Assembly: GCF_002208135.1 (NCBI RefSeq)
Contig: NZ_CP021646.1
Location: forward strand, 1,223,501-1,287,500
DNA length: 64,000 nt
Source: Pseudoalteromonas piscicida
GTDB lineage: Bacteria > Pseudomonadota > Gammaproteobacteria > Enterobacterales > Alteromonadaceae
Reading direction: 5' to 3'
The notes under the pieces are model-generated. The model worked only from the letters and a program-made list of their open reading frames with translations, had not been told where the DNA came from and ran no database searches. Numbering within the stretch: the stretch's first letter is position 1; each line of letters starts with the position of its first letter. Positions 16,911-26,212 of the stretch are shown here, piece by piece. Both the position numbers and the translations under genes were made by a program.

Positions 16911-17984
16911 TTAGAGAAGTGTTTGCTGCTTGATAAAGGTAACGAGTTTCTCAGCAATGTCTTGATGTTCCGAAGCGGTTGGATGCCACACACAGCCTTC
17001 TAATGGTGAGTCGAATGTATGACTGTATAGTTTACTGATATCTTGCTGATTAAGCCTTGCAATTGCATCGTGTGTTGCTGGAATAATGAAGTTATATGGA
17101 TATGCCGGACGAGGCATGTAAATAATGGGGACCGCAGGATATCTAGCACGCAGCTGTTTGGTGAAAACGACCATTGTTTCTACCCACTGCGTTTTGACTT
17201 CGTCAATGGTTTGCCAAGGCTCGGTAGGGGTTGGATCGGTACTAAAGTCATTGGTGCCTACTTCAATGACGATAAGCTGTGGAAACTTGTCTTCAAAGTC
17301 AGTGTTGTCGGTAAATACTGCTGACATTTTGTCGTAGTAACTGCGTAGCGTATGATGCGTCTGATTGCCGCCCCAATTTCGAATTAAGCCCAAACCCGAA
17401 TATGAAACTTGGGTAAAACTGGCTCCCAACTGTTGTGCGCTCATATATGGAAAGGCTTTGCGTGCGTTACTCAAATCAAGAATTTCGCTCCATTCACACT
17501 GTCTTTGGGTGGACTCACTGCCAAAGCCGGCGCTAATTGAATCGCCGATAAATAAGATATGAGGCTGTGGCTGCTGGATTGATTCTAATTTTCCGTCGAC
17601 ATCAACACTTAGGATTTGAGTATTGTGTTCGTAGTGCTCCCAGCGTTTAACGAGTTCAATTGTGACGGTTTCTACCTTTGTACTTTCAAATAGTGTGAAG
17701 GTCTCAGCAACACCATCAGCATTGGTCTTTAGCTTTTTTGTAAATTTGTCATCAATCAATACATCGAATTGATCGCCATAGCCCATCAACTCGATACGAA
17801 AGGCGCGGCCGGTGAGCTTGGTATGCAGCTGGCTACCCGGCCAATTAAAACTCACACTGCCATCAGAGTAGTTTTTACTGACGCGCCCTTCATAATGAAT
17901 TGCATGATGGGTCGCTGCGTGATTTGCGGCACTGGCTACACTTCCAAAAGCTAATAAAGCCACCGTAACTAACGTTTTTAACAT
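16911..17984 (-). CDS. Secreted SGNH esterase, CE2-like
   Basis: The 357-residue protein begins with a signal peptide (MLKTLVTVALLAFGSVASA). Residues about 25-135 form a beta-rich domain like the jelly roll of carbohydrate esterase family 2. The catalytic SGNH domain follows, with the nucleophile serine in FIGDSISAGFG, the block GTNDFS and the C-terminal DxxH-like pair in CVWHPTASEHQ. CE2 enzymes remove acetyl groups from sugars. It lies 400 bases upstream of the receptor operon in the same direction. An alternative role in hydrolysing an ester-bearing metallophore is possible but speculative; the CE2-like domain favours a carbohydrate substrate. Confidence 0.75.
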   Translation of the reverse strand: MLKTLVTVALLAFGSVASAANHAATHHAIHYEGRVSKNYSDGSVSFNWPGSQLHTKLTGRAFRIELMGYGDQFDVLIDDKFTKKLKTNADGVAETFTLFESTKVETVTIELVKRWEHYEHNTQILSVDVDGKLESIQQPQPHILFIGDSISAGFGSESTQRQCEWSEILDLSNARKAFPYMSAQQLGASFTQVSYSGLGLIRNWGGNQTHHTLRSYYDKMSAVFTDNTDFEDKFPQLIVIEVGTNDFSTDPTPTEPWQTIDEVKTQWVETMVVFTKQLRARYPAVPIIYMPRPAYPYNFIIPATHDAIARLNQQDISKLYSHTFDSPLEGCVWHPTASEHQDIAEKLVTFIKQQTLL

Positions 17985-18160
17985 GTTGTATTCCTTGTAG
18001 GGTTATTCATTGAATAATGTAACTGGTTTAAATGGGTTGTGAGTGAATTTAGGCTTGAAAATTATTCACTTAACAAAGGAGAAAATAGAATATAGCGCTG
18101 GTAGGAAGGAGGTTGCTCAGGTACATTACTCTATGCAATCAAGTAAAGGAGAGGTAGCTG

Positions 18161-18550
18161 ATGACGATTGTAGAACAGATAGTTGCTCGGAATATAGAAG
18201 CGGTTATTGTATATGAATCAGAGCAGGTGATTGCGTTTGCCGATCATGACCCCATAAACTTTGGCCATATCTTAATTTGCCCCAAATCCCCTTATGAAAC
18301 GCTACTTCAAGTCCCAGAATCCATACTGGCTGAAATCCACCACGTTGCGCGTGACCTTTATGTGCGAATTGAGCGTAAATTTTCCCCAGATGGGATTACG
18401 CTTGTGCAAAACAATGGGCACTTTAACGAATTGAGCCACTATCACTTGCATATTTTCCCCCGCTATAAACGAGATAGTTTTGCGTTTGGACGTGATGAAC
18501 TCAATATTAAACCTCAAGATGTTTTGCGTACCTCACTTGAGGGGCTATAG
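18161..18550 (+). CDS. HIT family hydrolase/transferase
   Basis: This is a 129-residue histidine-triad protein. The triad HYHLHIFPR near residues 94-102 carries the catalytic histidines, and NFGHILICPKSPYETL forms the usual substrate-side strand. HIT proteins hydrolyse or transfer nucleotide monophosphates from substrates such as adenosine phosphoramidates or Ap4A. AGGAGAGG upstream of the ATG is a strong ribosome binding site. The next gene starts immediately after the stop codon, so the two are translated together. Confidence 0.85.
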   Translation: MTIVEQIVARNIEAVIVYESEQVIAFADHDPINFGHILICPKSPYETLLQVPESILAEIHHVARDLYVRIERKFSPDGITLVQNNGHFNELSHYHLHIFPRYKRDSFAFGRDELNIKPQDVLRTSLEGL

Positions 18551-18838
18551 ATGCTAGGGGAAGTGTTAATCAAATTCTTAGTGACCATGCTATTAATCAT
18601 GTCTTTGATTTGGACATTGTTTCCTTGGGCGTTTGGATTACTAAATTTTCAGCAAAAACACAGTGAATTCTTGTATAAAATTGGTCGAATGGGCTGGTGG
18701 CTGCTCGTTTCTATACACCCGATATTTGCAATATGTTTTTGGGTCTTTGAGCTTAGTCTCAGTACGGTAGTAAGTAGTCTGTTAGTGATGCACTTTTTAT
18801 TTGGGATAACGTTTGCCAGAAATGTAAGCACGCAATAA
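18551..18838 (+). CDS. Small membrane protein
   Basis: This 95-residue protein has three hydrophobic segments (about 5-27, 44-62 and 68-88) and no recognised motif. It starts directly after the HIT gene stop codon and ends 15 bases before the next gene, so it sits in the middle of a three-gene unit. Function is unknown. Confidence 0.55.
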   Translation: MLGEVLIKFLVTMLLIMSLIWTLFPWAFGLLNFQQKHSEFLYKIGRMGWWLLVSIHPIFAICFWVFELSLSTVVSSLLVMHFLFGITFARNVSTQ

Positions 18839-18853
18839 ATCAAAAGGTCATAA

Positions 18854-19306
18854 GTGAAGGTTACAATCAATGCGATTCAGGCCGAGGATGCGGATGCCAT
18901 TGAAAGGTTAATGTGTGAAGTCTCAGAGGTTGACGTCTTACCGCATTTTTCGCAGCTTGGAAGAGATACATATTTAAACGAAATAATACCTGAAGTGACT
19001 CAGGTGATGTGCAACGCCAACTTTGTCGGTGCCAAGGCGTTATTAAACGGCGAGCTGATTGGATTTGCTTTATTAAGAGATGGTAACTATCTCACCCATT
19101 TATTTGTTGCCAAGTCAGCTCAAGGTAAAGGGATTGGTGGGCAGTTATTAGATACTGTGTTAGCGAGTACATCCGCAGCTCAAATCTCACTGTGTTCATC
19201 GCTAAATGCAGCATCTTTTTATATTGCGCTAGGTTTTCAGGCGACAGGGCAAGAAGCACAGAGAAACGGTATTAGATTCATTCCGATGAGGTTAGATCGA
19301 ACTTAA
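18854..19306 (+). CDS. GNAT family N-acetyltransferase
   Basis: The 150-residue protein has a GTG start at 18854. The acetyl-CoA loop is visible as LFVAKSAQGKGIGGQLLDTV, the QGKGIG form of the GNAT motif A, followed by SLNAASFYIALGFQATGQ, the typical motif B. It would acetylate an unknown small molecule or protein. It is the third gene of the unit begun by the HIT gene. Confidence 0.8.
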   Translation: MKVTINAIQAEDADAIERLMCEVSEVDVLPHFSQLGRDTYLNEIIPEVTQVMCNANFVGAKALLNGELIGFALLRDGNYLTHLFVAKSAQGKGIGGQLLDTVLASTSAAQISLCSSLNAASFYIALGFQATGQEAQRNGIRFIPMRLDRT

Positions 19307-19434
19307 GTAAGGATATTTTACGACATAGATTGGATTACAAAAAATCACAAAGTAAATTTTAAGTAATTAAAAATACGACTACACTAAATCGACATAAGAA
19401 CAATATCTGCTAGAACAAGATTTAAGGAACGAGT

Positions 19435-20256
19435 ATGCCAACACCTCAACCGGGCACTGTAGTGAGCAATGCACAAACCAGAGCGGCTAATTTAACGACG
19501 ACAAACAGCAGTGAAGTGCCAGCGACTAAACAATTTGTAGTGAATGCCACCGGCAACTTATTTATTGCAAGTACGCTAAACGGTACCGCAGGTGGAAGTG
19601 TATTGCCGCAAGAAGCTGAAAATGCATTTGGTGAAGTTAGCGTATTTTTTGCCGCGCTCACAAAAGCGATGGCGGAAGCTGGGACAAGTCTGTACGACTA
19701 CGATGCACTCAATAAATTAGTCTCAAGCTCGGGACTGTTTGTCAAAGTAACAGATAGCAATATTCAATTTGAAAGTAAGCAAAGTGGCGTCACTTTATCA
19801 AGCCAATTGATCCAAACTTTACTTGGGCTCAGTGGTAATTTAGCCTCCATAGGTAAATCATTGATGGATATGATCGCTGGTATGGGGCAAGCCTCGGTGA
19901 GTATCAGTGCGAGTTCTGACAACCAAGATAAAAAGGTCGGGACGATTATTTTTGTGTGTGAATATTTACTCGGGGCAATTTCGATCGCGCCCATTGTCAT
20001 TTCAGCTGATGCCAGTGATGTAAAAGCCATTTGGCAAGCGGGTCCTTGCTTACAAGGTGGGCATACAGACGTGCAGTTAAGTCTGTGCAAATCTGTATAT
20101 TTGTTTGTGCCACCGGCATTTGTTAAGCAAGCAGCATCACTAAACGAAGCTATGTCTGATCCAGAATTTAATAACCTAATTGAGTCGATGCGCAGTGTCA
20201 TAACAGCACCTTCGCAAAGTGCTTCAGCTAACAAAGCGGCGAAAAAGGACAGTTAA
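19435..20256 (+). CDS. Unrecognised protein, first of a tandem paralogous pair
   Basis: The protein has 273 residues and no signal peptide or clear membrane anchor. I do not recognise the family. It is clearly related to the next gene: both share a KQFVVNATGNL / KHYVFNETGNI block near the start, EVSVFFAALTKAM / DISVFFAAMTKAV, SGLFVKV / SGLFIET, a hydrophobic VCEYLLGA / IGELLMGV helix and a final VYLFVPPAFV / TYLFIPPQFI block. AAGGAACG precedes the start. The helix around residues 180-195 could contact membrane. The pair may be a small structural or toxin-like module; nothing in the sequence decides this. Confidence 0.6.
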   Translation: MPTPQPGTVVSNAQTRAANLTTTNSSEVPATKQFVVNATGNLFIASTLNGTAGGSVLPQEAENAFGEVSVFFAALTKAMAEAGTSLYDYDALNKLVSSSGLFVKVTDSNIQFESKQSGVTLSSQLIQTLLGLSGNLASIGKSLMDMIAGMGQASVSISASSDNQDKKVGTIIFVCEYLLGAISIAPIVISADASDVKAIWQAGPCLQGGHTDVQLSLCKSVYLFVPPAFVKQAASLNEAMSDPEFNNLIESMRSVITAPSQSASANKAAKKDS

Positions 20257-20270
20257 TGTGTTGGGAGTGA

Positions 20271-21116
20271 ATGATGTTCTCAACTTGGTTTAGCAAGCAA
20301 GATAAACCGTCAAAACCGCAATCACAGCCAATATATACTCCAATCACTAAACATTATGTGTTTAATGAAACGGGTAATATCATGTTGTGTGCAACGGCGG
20401 ATAGCATTCAGAGCTTTGACACTGACTTAAAAAGTGCATTCGTTGATATCAGCGTGTTTTTTGCTGCGATGACAAAAGCGGTGACGTCGACAACAAACCC
20501 AGTGACGGGTAAGCCGTTTTCAATATTTAACTATCAAGCCGTGAAAAATATTTTGGTAGAGTCAGGGCTTTTCATTGAAACTAATGTGGAAGAAGGCACT
20601 TTTAGTCACGATGGCGTAGGTAATACGCTCGGCAAAGCGCTATTTCAGCATGTCTTAAATAGGGAGTTCTCTGAAAAGCAGCTGCCATTTGCCAAGTCTA
20701 TGTTTAATGGTATGCAATATCAAAGCGCGAAGACGGCAGAGCAATCTGAGATGACGGAAGCGCAGCAGCAGTTGTGCCGCAGTGGTAGCATCTTTTTTAT
20801 TGGTGAGCTGTTGATGGGCGTGCCACAAACGTCTGCAATTTTGCTGAGTATCGAACCACAAAGCATTACCCAGTTGACAGGCGATACCGAGCGTGACTGG
20901 CAGGACTTATTTTCGCTGGCTGGGTTAGATGAAGATAAACATCAGCCCAAGCACATCGTGCGTCATTGGAAATTTAAAAAACGTACTTATCTATTTATAC
21001 CACCGCAGTTTATTTCTCATGCGGTGGCTGGACTTGGTGAGCAAAGCAATATCGATTTTGAGGAATACAGTCGCAAATTGGCGCAAAGTATTACTCCTAA
21101 CCACAGCGTTAGCTAA
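20271..21116 (+). CDS. Unrecognised protein, second of a tandem paralogous pair
   Basis: The protein has 281 residues. It shares five aligned blocks with the preceding gene across the whole length (see that entry) but is clearly diverged, so the duplication is old. It begins 14 bases after the previous stop codon and probably forms an operon with it. It differs mainly in the C-terminal third, where an insertion (LAGLDEDKHQPKHIVRHWKF) replaces the cysteine-containing segment of its partner. No known motif was found. Confidence 0.6.
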   Translation: MMFSTWFSKQDKPSKPQSQPIYTPITKHYVFNETGNIMLCATADSIQSFDTDLKSAFVDISVFFAAMTKAVTSTTNPVTGKPFSIFNYQAVKNILVESGLFIETNVEEGTFSHDGVGNTLGKALFQHVLNREFSEKQLPFAKSMFNGMQYQSAKTAEQSEMTEAQQQLCRSGSIFFIGELLMGVPQTSAILLSIEPQSITQLTGDTERDWQDLFSLAGLDEDKHQPKHIVRHWKFKKRTYLFIPPQFISHAVAGLGEQSNIDFEEYSRKLAQSITPNHSVS

Positions 21117-21133
21117 CTTCAAATATTATAATC

Positions 21134-22516
21134 TTAAAGCGCCTTAGCTAATTCGGTTAATGCGCATTTAGCTATGTCTAAATCAACTTGCTCCGTTTGC
21201 CAATTACTGAGCGCAGCACGGATCACCTTCTGTCCTTGCCAACTTCCTGGGCTGACAAATATACGGCCGTCCGCATTAATGGCATGAAGGAGGGCGGTTG
21301 TTGCTGCGTCGTCTTTGCCGCTTGGCTTGAAAAGCACCACGTTCAGCTCTCCGTAGTAGACTAATTCATAGTCTGGAGAATCAGTAAACCAGTCTGCAAG
21401 CTGTTTAGTTTGCGCAATATTTTTACTTACCCATTGACGGATCCCGTCTTTACCATACGCAAGTAATGACATCCAAACGGGTAATGCCCTAAATCGACGA
21501 GAGTTCTCTACACCCATCGAAAAAAAGTCGGGGTCGGCTTTTGATGTGACTAAGTAAGGAGCTGGAACGTCGCAGCTTTCAACCAAGTAGTGCAAATGAC
21601 GAGTGAGAAAGATCCCACAGTCGTATGGAACATTGAGCCACTTGTGTGCATCCAAGGTAATACTATCGGCTAACTCAAGCCCCTTAGTGCGACCTTCTGA
21701 GCCAGAAACCAGACGGTCGAAAATGCCAAATGCAGCATCAACATGCAGCCAAGCTTGGTGTTTATCGCATAGACGGCGGATCTGCATTAAATCGTCAAAA
21801 TTAGTGCCAGTAACTGTGGCGGCACTAGCGATGACAATTTTTCCTTTGGCGTTACTTGTTGCAAGCGCTGACTCAAGCGCTGCAATATCCGTAGCTTCAT
21901 TGCCTACTTGCGTTGCGACTCTCGTGATTTGGTTACGGCCTAGGCCTGCAAGACCAAGCGCCTTAATCATACTCGCGTGGGGCGTCGCGCAAAAAACCTC
22001 GACTTCCAAACCGAAGGCTCCATCTTCTGCCACATTGATCCCTTGTTGATGCCCTGCAAACTGGCGTGCTATGACTGCACCTAAGTAATTTGCCGCTGTC
22101 GCCCCTGTAGTAAAAAGGCCATCAAAGCTTGCTGGTAGGTCGAATAATTCGGTTAGCCAGCGAATGGCTTGCCGTTCTATATTGGTCGCAATGGAGCCAT
22201 CACCCTTCGAGACATTTTGGTCATAGGTTGACACCAGCCAATCGGCAAAGGTGGCAACAGGCGTTGCGCCGCCGGTGACAAATCCCCAATACCTAGGCCC
22301 AATACTGGTGCTTAAGTTTGGCACTACTTGTTTACTAAAAATCTCTATCAGAGACTCAAATTCAATTCCTGATTCTGTGAGTGTGAGGTCGGGCGGAGCA
22401 ATATCTCGACCTGCGACTGGGCGGCTATTACTAGACTGTATAAATGCCTCGGTAAGTTTAGAAAATTCAGTGAGCAATTGGGGTAATGCTTGCCATTGGT
22501 TGTGTGTCATCGTCAT
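21134..22516 (-). CDS. Group II PLP-dependent decarboxylase
   Basis: This 460-residue protein belongs to the PLP-dependent decarboxylase family (PF00282: glutamate, aromatic amino acid, diaminobutyrate or aspartate decarboxylases). Visible features are FTTGATAANYLGAVIAR (PLP phosphate), WLHVDAAFGIFDRL (Asp contacting the PLP ring) and the Schiff-base lysine in DAHKWLNVPYDCG. The amino acid substrate cannot be read from these motifs. The gene is divergent from a MocR-type regulator 95 bases away, an arrangement in which the regulator often controls the adjacent PLP enzyme. Confidence 0.8.
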   Translation of the reverse strand: MTMTHNQWQALPQLLTEFSKLTEAFIQSSNSRPVAGRDIAPPDLTLTESGIEFESLIEIFSKQVVPNLSTSIGPRYWGFVTGGATPVATFADWLVSTYDQNVSKGDGSIATNIERQAIRWLTELFDLPASFDGLFTTGATAANYLGAVIARQFAGHQQGINVAEDGAFGLEVEVFCATPHASMIKALGLAGLGRNQITRVATQVGNEATDIAALESALATSNAKGKIVIASAATVTGTNFDDLMQIRRLCDKHQAWLHVDAAFGIFDRLVSGSEGRTKGLELADSITLDAHKWLNVPYDCGIFLTRHLHYLVESCDVPAPYLVTSKADPDFFSMGVENSRRFRALPVWMSLLAYGKDGIRQWVSKNIAQTKQLADWFTDSPDYELVYYGELNVVLFKPSGKDDAATTALLHAINADGRIFVSPGSWQGQKVIRAALSNWQTEQVDLDIAKCALTELAKAL

Positions 22517-22611
22517 GTGCCAATCCTATTTGTAAACGAATACTGGAATTACAGTGTAACTTCGGTAAAAATGCAGTACAGATACAGAATTCTTGGTTGT
22601 TAAGGGTACAG

Positions 22612-24005
22612 ATGGCGAGGAAGTTTATTACATTAAGTGAGCAGGTGATTACAGAGATAAACGCCGGTGAACGTCAAGTCGGTGAAAAAATGACTTCACT
22701 TAGGATCTTTGCCAAGCAGCATGGCGTGAGCATGAGTACTGCAATTAGAACCTACGAGGAACTACAGGATAATGGCTTTTTAGCTTCTCAAGAGAAATCT
22801 GGTTTTTATATTTGTAAACCGAAAGCGAAAAATAGTGACATTGACTTTGCCACGTTTACGAGTGAAGTGAAATCGCCTAAAAGTGCGTTAAGACCCTCTG
22901 TCGTAGGGCTCAATACGATGTTATCGACGGTGCAAGTAGCGCCCGAGTTGATGCCCATAAATCGCTTGACTAAGTTTATAAAGCAAGCGTTCGACTCTCC
23001 TCAGTATCACCATTTTCATTATCCAAGCGCGATGGGACTGATGTCGCTTAGAGAGAATTTAACCAAGCACTTTAAACAAAAGGGGTTGGCGCTGAATCCT
23101 GATAATCTCGTGGTGACAGGCGGTTGTATTCAAGCCGTGATGGCGGGACTGCAGGCTGTTACAAAAGCGGGAGATTGTGTGGTGGTGCCATCACCATGTT
23201 ATCAAGGTTTATTGCAACTGCTTGCGACGCTACAGCTCAAGGTGATTGAGGTCCCAACGACGCCCGAAGGACTCGATCTAGAAGCCTTGGAGCAGGTAGT
23301 GACAACGCAAAGGATATCAGCGTGTTTGCTTACGGCAAACCACCAAAACCCAACGGGCACAGTCTATCTGTGCAACAAAAAGCATGGCTTGCGGATTTTG
23401 CTGCGCAGTATCAAGTGGCGATTATTGAAGACGACGTCTTTGGGGAGCTGAGCCATAATCACACGATGCCTTTACCGATAAAGGCGTGGGATAAAGCCGG
23501 ATATGTAATTTGGTGTAGCTCAGTGTCTAAGACGTTAGCGCCGGGCTTGCAAGTTGGATGGTGTGAAGCTGGGCGTTATCAAAGCCAAGTGGCCGCGCTC
23601 ATGCAGGCATTTCACGGCATGCCAAATCAATGTTTACAAATGGCGGTATCACGCTTTATTGAGACAGGACATTACCAGCGCCATTTACGGACGCTTAATC
23701 GCACCTTAGCGGCACACTGCTTCGCTTACCAAACCTATTTGAAATCGCGTTTACCGAAGGGCTGTAAAATATCTTCCCCTCAGGGCGGAATGGCATTATG
23801 GCTGAAACTGCCTAATATTGATTGTGATGCTCTCGCTTTGCGGCTAGCTGAACTTGGGGTCGAAATTCGCCAAGGCAGCTTATTTACAAGCCGAGAGTTG
23901 TATCAAGACCATCTGCGGATCAATTGCGGTTGGCCGCTTGATGCGGCAAAACCTTGGCTAGATAAGCTATGTGATTGGGTACTTCATAATTGCGCCAAAT
24001 TATAG
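22612..24005 (+). pseudogene. MocR-type GntR/aminotransferase regulator, frameshifted
   Basis: Residues 1-70 form a GntR winged helix (MTSLRIFAKQHGVSMSTAIR), and the rest is an aminotransferase-like PLP domain, as in MocR/PdxR regulators. The frame breaks near 23355-23358: after ANHQNPTG the current frame runs into unlike sequence and stops at 23451, while the continuation HSLSVQQKAWLADFAAQYQ with the PLP lysine block SSVSKTLAPGLQVGW is in another frame through 24005. Adding one C to the GGGC run restores a normal MocR protein of about 464 residues. It is either a sequencing error or a recent mutation. The divergent decarboxylase and the downstream deaminase are the likely targets. Confidence 0.8.
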
Positions 24006-24046
24006 TGTTAAGCTCGGATCCTATAAAAACAACAAGGAATTAAAAA

Positions 24047-24628
24047 ATGACTGTATTACTCAACGCAGAGACCCAAGTAAATAGCGAAGCGCTCAATGCC
24101 ATTGCACATATGCCAACCAAGAGTCTTGGCGTATTACTCGATAGCAACTTTACGCGTAAGCTTTGCGATAAAGACTTTATGCGCATCGCTGTTTTACTGG
24201 CAAAAAAGGGTTATGAAGAGGGCGGTTGCCCAATTGGTGCGGTTATTGTTGATAACGAAACCAATCAAATTGTAGGTAAAGGACATAATACGCTAGTACA
24301 AGAGAGCCACCCATATAACCATGGTGAAACCTCGGCAATTCGAGATGCGGGACGGATTGATTTTAGTAAAACCACTTTGTATACCAGCCTAAGTCCCTGT
24401 GACGTATGCGCAACGTTACTCTATATGCGTGGTTTTCAGCGAGTCGTGGTTGGGGATATCACTAATGCTTCAGGCAATGAGCCGTTACTTGAAAGCAAGG
24501 GCGTACAGGTCGATATTTTAGAAGATGAGCAAGGTATTGCATTGTATCAACAATTTCGTACTGAGAAACCAGAACAAGATTTAGAAGATTGGCAGGGTCT
24601 GGCAGCGGTAAACGCAGGTCATAAGTAG
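24047..24628 (+). CDS. Yeast-type cytosine/nucleoside deaminase
   Basis: The 193-residue protein is a zinc-dependent deaminase of the cytidine deaminase-like fold. The zinc site is visible: HGETSAIRDAG carries the zinc histidine and proton-shuttle glutamate, and SPCDVCATLLYM the two zinc cysteines. The layout CPIGAVIVDN..HNTLVQESHPYNHGE is close to the yeast cytosine deaminase Fcy1 rather than bacterial CodA. A 35-residue N-terminal extension is present relative to the fungal enzyme. It would convert cytosine to uracil or act on a related amino-heterocycle. AAGGAATT precedes the start 41 bases after the MocR gene. Confidence 0.8.
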   Translation: MTVLLNAETQVNSEALNAIAHMPTKSLGVLLDSNFTRKLCDKDFMRIAVLLAKKGYEEGGCPIGAVIVDNETNQIVGKGHNTLVQESHPYNHGETSAIRDAGRIDFSKTTLYTSLSPCDVCATLLYMRGFQRVVVGDITNASGNEPLLESKGVQVDILEDEQGIALYQQFRTEKPEQDLEDWQGLAAVNAGHK

Positions 24629-24783
24629 CTATCTGTACCCATGGCGAGGTAAAACCATTACTACATGATGTACTTGATTATCAAATGAAATACTTTTGAG
24701 GCAATCTAGCCATTGCTGCGGATTGAATTGCAATGCAAACACGGGCACACTGACCGAATGATTGTTTAATTTATTGAGATAAA

Positions 24784-25533
24784 ATGATCCGGAAAATTTT
24801 ATTCCTAACGACGTTACTTGCATCAACCAAAATAATTGCTTTGCCGCAAGAAACGGTGCATTTTGTAGCGGAAGATTTACCTCCCTATCATTTTATTAAT
24901 GGCCAAGGAGAAGTGGATGGTGGCCTAGTTGAGCTTGCTCAAGCGGTGGCAGATAAAGCTAATGTTACGGCTAAAATAGAAATAATGCCGATGGCACGTG
25001 TGTTACACGAATTAGAAACTAAACCTAATGTGGTGCTGTTGTCTTGGCTGAAAACACCAACTCGAGAAGTCTATTTCCGCTTTTTGGGGACTATGTGCCA
25101 TACGTCCGCATCACTCATTGGCCTGAAACAATCTCAAACGCCAATAAACGATCTTGACGCTGCAAAGCGGTATCGTACTGGAACCATACGCGGTTATTAT
25201 AGTGAAACCTTTCTCAAACAAGCTGGCTTTTCTGAAGGCTATGAGTTGGTATTAGTGTCAAACTACCAAAGTCTTTGGAATTTATTGTTTAAGGGCAGGA
25301 TTGATTTTGTGCTAACCAACACTCTAACACTCGAGAAAGAACTCAATGCCCTTAAACTGGACCCACAAGCAATTGAGCATAAGTTACTTCTTGAACATTT
25401 CCCAAGTGAGCTGGCTTTGGCGGTGAATGCAGAATTTCCCAATGAGCTTGCGAACCGTTTGCAGTATGCACTAGCGGAATTAAGTCAAAGTGGCCAGCAC
25501 CAAGCTATTTTGGAGCGCTGGAAAATACACTAA
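24784..25533 (+). CDS. Periplasmic solute-binding protein, family 3-like
   Basis: This 249-residue protein has a short signal peptide (MIRKILFLTTLLASTKIIA). The body matches the SBP_bac_3 type: VHFVAEDLPPYHFINGQGEV at the start, GGLVELAQAVADKA and a hinge-return near YRTGTIRGYYSETFLKQAG. Stand-alone proteins of this sort in Alteromonadales often have no linked permease, and none is present here. It may bind an amino acid or act in signalling. It stands alone, with AT-rich flanks. Confidence 0.75.
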   Translation: MIRKILFLTTLLASTKIIALPQETVHFVAEDLPPYHFINGQGEVDGGLVELAQAVADKANVTAKIEIMPMARVLHELETKPNVVLLSWLKTPTREVYFRFLGTMCHTSASLIGLKQSQTPINDLDAAKRYRTGTIRGYYSETFLKQAGFSEGYELVLVSNYQSLWNLLFKGRIDFVLTNTLTLEKELNALKLDPQAIEHKLLLEHFPSELALAVNAEFPNELANRLQYALAELSQSGQHQAILERWKIH

Positions 25534-25618
25534 ATTGAATGCAACTGCTTGGTTTCGTATGTTCCTAAATTAGTATAAAGTGTGTAGACATGAATTTAGC
25601 GCATTAAGGATAGGCGTG

Positions 25619-26212
25619 ATGCTGCAAGAGTTGGTGAGTTATTTTGGCATACTAGCAAGTATATGGATGCTGGTAGGGGTATATGGCGTTGCCAAGCGTT
25701 ACCCAAATTATAGTCACAAAAATCAATTTTGTAGTGAGTTAGGCGCCAGTGGTAGCCCAACAGAGCGATTGTCTCCTGCAGTTAATAATTACCCCTTAGC
25801 CCTGCTATTTTGTTGTTTCGGTTTTTATATCATCTTGGTACCTGAAGGGAGCTGGGCGTTAGGCGTTATTGGTGGTTTGATTGTTTGTCATGGTCTAGCA
25901 ACCGCTGTTGCAGGTTTCTTTCCTATGGATCCCGACCCATACACAACCTCTCCAAGTCGGGCGTGTCATATTCATTCTTTCGCGGGCATGGTAATGCTAT
26001 TAAGCTTGCTCATCGCCCCTTTATTGGTTTGGTTTGTAAGTCCTTTAAACTCGCTATTTGCTTGGTTTTCTACTGCTTGTGTCCTTGTTTGTGTGGGTTT
26101 TAGCTATCAGCTTGCAAAAGCGTATAAACAGAAGCGAAATAGTGGGCTCTATCAGCGATTAAGTTATGGCACTCAGCTAGTTTGGCTGAGTGCGCTGTGT
26201 TTTATAGTGTAA
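25619..26212 (+). CDS. DUF998-like membrane protein
   Basis: The 197-residue protein has about six hydrophobic segments. The layout, with FCSELGASGSPTERLSPAVNN after the first helix and GFFPMDPDPYTTSPSRACHIHSFAG between middle helices, matches the DUF998 family of unknown function. The ATG at 25619 is preferred because AAGGA lies upstream; an ATG/GTG further upstream would add unlike residues. It overlaps the convergent TrmK gene by 11 bases at the stop codon. Confidence 0.65.
   Translation: MLQELVSYFGILASIWMLVGVYGVAKRYPNYSHKNQFCSELGASGSPTERLSPAVNNYPLALLFCCFGFYIILVPEGSWALGVIGGLIVCHGLATAVAGFFPMDPDPYTTSPSRACHIHSFAGMVMLLSLLIAPLLVWFVSPLNSLFAWFSTACVLVCVGFSYQLAKAYKQKRNSGLYQRLSYGTQLVWLSALCFIV

Noticed and set aside
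24629..24826. Minus-strand frame after the deaminase gene
   Set aside because: Part of it (FALQFNPQQWLDCLKSIS and following) looks protein-like and may be a gene remnant, but it overlaps the next gene's start and has no full domain.
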